From positions 1 through 22,404 of the forward strand of contig CALAPY010000035.1 of assembly GCA_937891015.1 (NCBI GenBank): a DNA stretch of 22,404 nucleotides, read 5' to 3'. This DNA is from UBA2108 sp002713215. GTDB taxonomy: Bacteria; Bacteroidota; Bacteroidia; Flavobacteriales_G; Salibacteraceae. A program made the translations under genes and the position numbers. Positions within the stretch are counted from its first letter, which is position 1, and each line of letters begins with the position of its first letter. Of this stretch, positions 20,756 through 22,404 are shown in pieces. The notes below the pieces were generated by a model that saw only the letters and a list, made by a program, of their open reading frames with translations, made no database searches and was not told the origin of the DNA.

Positions 20756-22404
20756 TTGACAGACCTCGAAACACTAGATTCACGCGATTTTATAATTATT
20801 AAAGGGGCACGGGAAAATAACCTGAAAAACATTGATGTTGCCATTCCCAGAAATCAATTTGTTGTGGTAACCGGCCTCTCCGGAAGCGGAAAGTCGTCCC
20901 TGGCATTTGACACCTTATATGCCGAAGGCCAACGGCGGTATATTGAAAGCCTATCTTCTTATGCCAGACAGTTTCTCGGTAAAATTGATAAACCAGCAGT
21001 AGATTACATAAAAGGAGTTTCTCCGGCAATAGCGATAGAGCAACAAGTAAGCACTCGTAGTTCAAGAAGTACAGTTGGCACATCTACGGAGATCTACGAT
21101 TACTTCAAACTGCTATTCGCAAGAATTGGTAAAACCATATCTCCTATTTCCGGAAAAGAAGTTAAGAGAGATACTCCTGCGGCCGTCTATCGTTTTATTC
21201 ATCAGCAGGAAGAGGGAACCAAAATAATGATTTCGGCACCTCTGTTATTGAAGAAGAAAGATGATTTTGAAATAAAACTTCGTGTTCTTCAGCAACAAGG
21301 ATTTTCAAGATTAATATACCAGGGAAAACCGGTTTCTTTCGAAGAGGTGCTTGATGGAGAACCATCAAAACTGCAGGACTATCATCTACTTATAGATAGA
21401 ATTGTTGTGGATCATAGCAATGAGGATAATCAAAGCAGAATTGCAGACTCCATAGAAACAGGTTATTTCGAGGGAAATAACGAATGCATTGTAACCGTAG
21501 TTGACTCTTCCGGAAAATACAAAGACTATACCTTCAATAACCGCTTTGAACTCGACGGAATGAAGTTTGAATACCCCAGCGATCACTTTTTTACTTTTAA
21601 TAACCCGGTTGGGGCATGCAAGAAATGCGAAGGCTTGGGAAGTATTATTGGTATTGATCCTGATTTGGTAATCCCCGATAAGAGTAAGTCGGTATACGAA
21701 GGGGGGGTTGTTTGCTGGAAGGGCGAAAAAATGGGATTGTGGTTGGAAAGACTGGTTGAAGCTTCACATAAGTTTAGCTTTCCCGTGCTCAAACCCATTA
21801 AGGACCTGTCTAAAGAAGAATACAATCTGCTATGGGCTGGTAATGAACATTTTAAAGGATTATGGAGTTTCTTCAAAATGCTAGAAGAAAACTCCTATAA
21901 AATCCAGTATCGGGTCATGCTGTCGCGCTATCGTGGAAAAACAAGATGTCCTGAGTGCAATGGTACCCGGCTTAGAAAAGATGCCAACTACGTTAAAATT
22001 CAAAGGCATTCGATTACCGATCTGGTATTGAAGCAAATTAAAGACCTCCCTCCCTTCTTTAATTCATTGGAGTTGAACGGCGAGGATGAGAAAATCGCCA
22101 AAAGAATTCTTACTGAAATAAAAAACAGGATTCAATACCTCAATGAGGTTGGTTTAGGCTATTTGACCTTAAATCGCTTATCGGCTACGTTATCGGGTGG
22201 AGAAACCCAGCGCATTAACCTAGCTACGTCTTTAGGAAGCAGTTTGGTTGGTTCCATGTATATTTTGGACGAACCCAGCATAGGCCTCCATCCCAGAGAT
22301 ACACAGCGCCTGATTAAAATATTGAAGTCGTTAAAAGACCTTGGAAATTCGGTGCTTATTGTAGAACACGAAGAAGAAGTGATGCAGGCGGCCGATCAAA
22401 TTAT
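20756..22404 (+). CDS. uvrA: UvrABC excinuclease subunit A (3' truncated by window end)
   Basis: About 550 residues of UvrA are present, the damage-recognition ATPase of nucleotide excision repair. Visible motifs, in order: GARENNLKNIDV, Walker A GLSGSGKSS followed by LAFDTLYAEGQRRYIESLS, ARQFLGKIDKPAVDYIKGVS, the first zinc-finger cysteines CKKCEGLGS and CPECNGTRL, the ABC signature LSGGETQRINLA, and Walker B MYILDEPSIGLHPRD. The frame is open past 22404. There is no ATG between the in-frame TGA at 20720 and the conserved core. TTG 20756 is the best start because TTG 20732 lies inside the -7 promoter element. Confidence 0.97.
   Translation, partial: MTDLETLDSRDFIIIKGARENNLKNIDVAIPRNQFVVVTGLSGSGKSSLAFDTLYAEGQRRYIESLSSYARQFLGKIDKPAVDYIKGVSPAIAIEQQVSTRSSRSTVGTSTEIYDYFKLLFARIGKTISPISGKEVKRDTPAAVYRFIHQQEEGTKIMISAPLLLKKKDDFEIKLRVLQQQGFSRLIYQGKPVSFEEVLDGEPSKLQDYHLLIDRIVVDHSNEDNQSRIADSIETGYFEGNNECIVTVVDSSGKYKDYTFNNRFELDGMKFEYPSDHFFTFNNPVGACKKCEGLGSIIGIDPDLVIPDKSKSVYEGGVVCWKGEKMGLWLERLVEASHKFSFPVLKPIKDLSKEEYNLLWAGNEHFKGLWSFFKMLEENSYKIQYRVMLSRYRGKTRCPECNGTRLRKDANYVKIQRHSITDLVLKQIKDLPPFFNSLELNGEDEKIAKRILTEIKNRIQYLNEVGLGYLTLNRLSATLSGGETQRINLATSLGSSLVGSMYILDEPSIGLHPRDTQRLIKILKSLKDLGNSVLIVEHEEEVMQAADQI

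Overview
This window comes from a Bacteroidota chromosome, most likely Flavobacteriales or a close relative. The evidence is two proteins with type IX secretion (T9SS) C-terminal sorting domains, a complete Bat operon, a DUF3667 protein, promoters of the Bacteroidetes type (-7 TAnnTTTG with a TTG-type -33), few Shine-Dalgarno sites, and moderately AT-rich DNA. No intergenic stretch exceeds about 240 bases, so the region is compact. I see no tRNA, rRNA, CRISPR array or insertion sequence.

Layout. Positions 1-1487 hold the C-terminal part of a repeat-built T9SS surface protein, followed by a DUF3667 membrane protein (1596-2330) and, on the minus strand, a MazG-like pyrophosphohydrolase (2336-2737). 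Positions 2905-11138 are one eight-gene Bat operon: MoxR ATPase, DUF58 protein, a BatD-like membrane protein, BatA, BatB, BatC, BatD and BatE. All six junctions from the DUF58 gene onward overlap, by 1 or 4 bases in strict alternation. A branched-chain aminotransferase gene follows (11211-12278). On the minus strand lie a small conserved membrane protein, a heavy-metal-binding lipoprotein, and a short DUF3347 tail that looks like what is left of a metal-efflux adaptor. Endonuclease III, a small outer-membrane-like protein and a lipoprotein glycerophosphodiesterase form a tight plus-strand cluster (13342-15299), followed by a GH19-type muramidase/chitinase with its own promoter.

The most interesting part is 16154-16921. 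A SigZ-type ECF sigma factor with a cysteine-bearing C-terminal tail is followed by an uncalled 26-residue peptide gene encoding eight cysteines as four vicinal pairs in a symmetric CC-x5-CC-x2-CC-x5-CC array, closed by a strong terminator. The same bipartite element, TGCGTC-N14-TCGTCT, precedes both the sigma gene and the peptide gene. This suggests that the sigma factor drives itself and the peptide: a compact, possibly metal- or thiol-responsive circuit with no visible anti-sigma factor.

Downstream are a second T9SS cargo protein (17074-18483) and an exported Ig-like protein (18499-19584) whose signal-peptide codons contain a perfect 34-base palindrome. A bidirectional terminator separates these from a minus-strand small protein gene and an RpoE-like ECF sigma gene. 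The window ends inside uvrA, which is divergent from the sigma gene and appears to start at TTG 20756.
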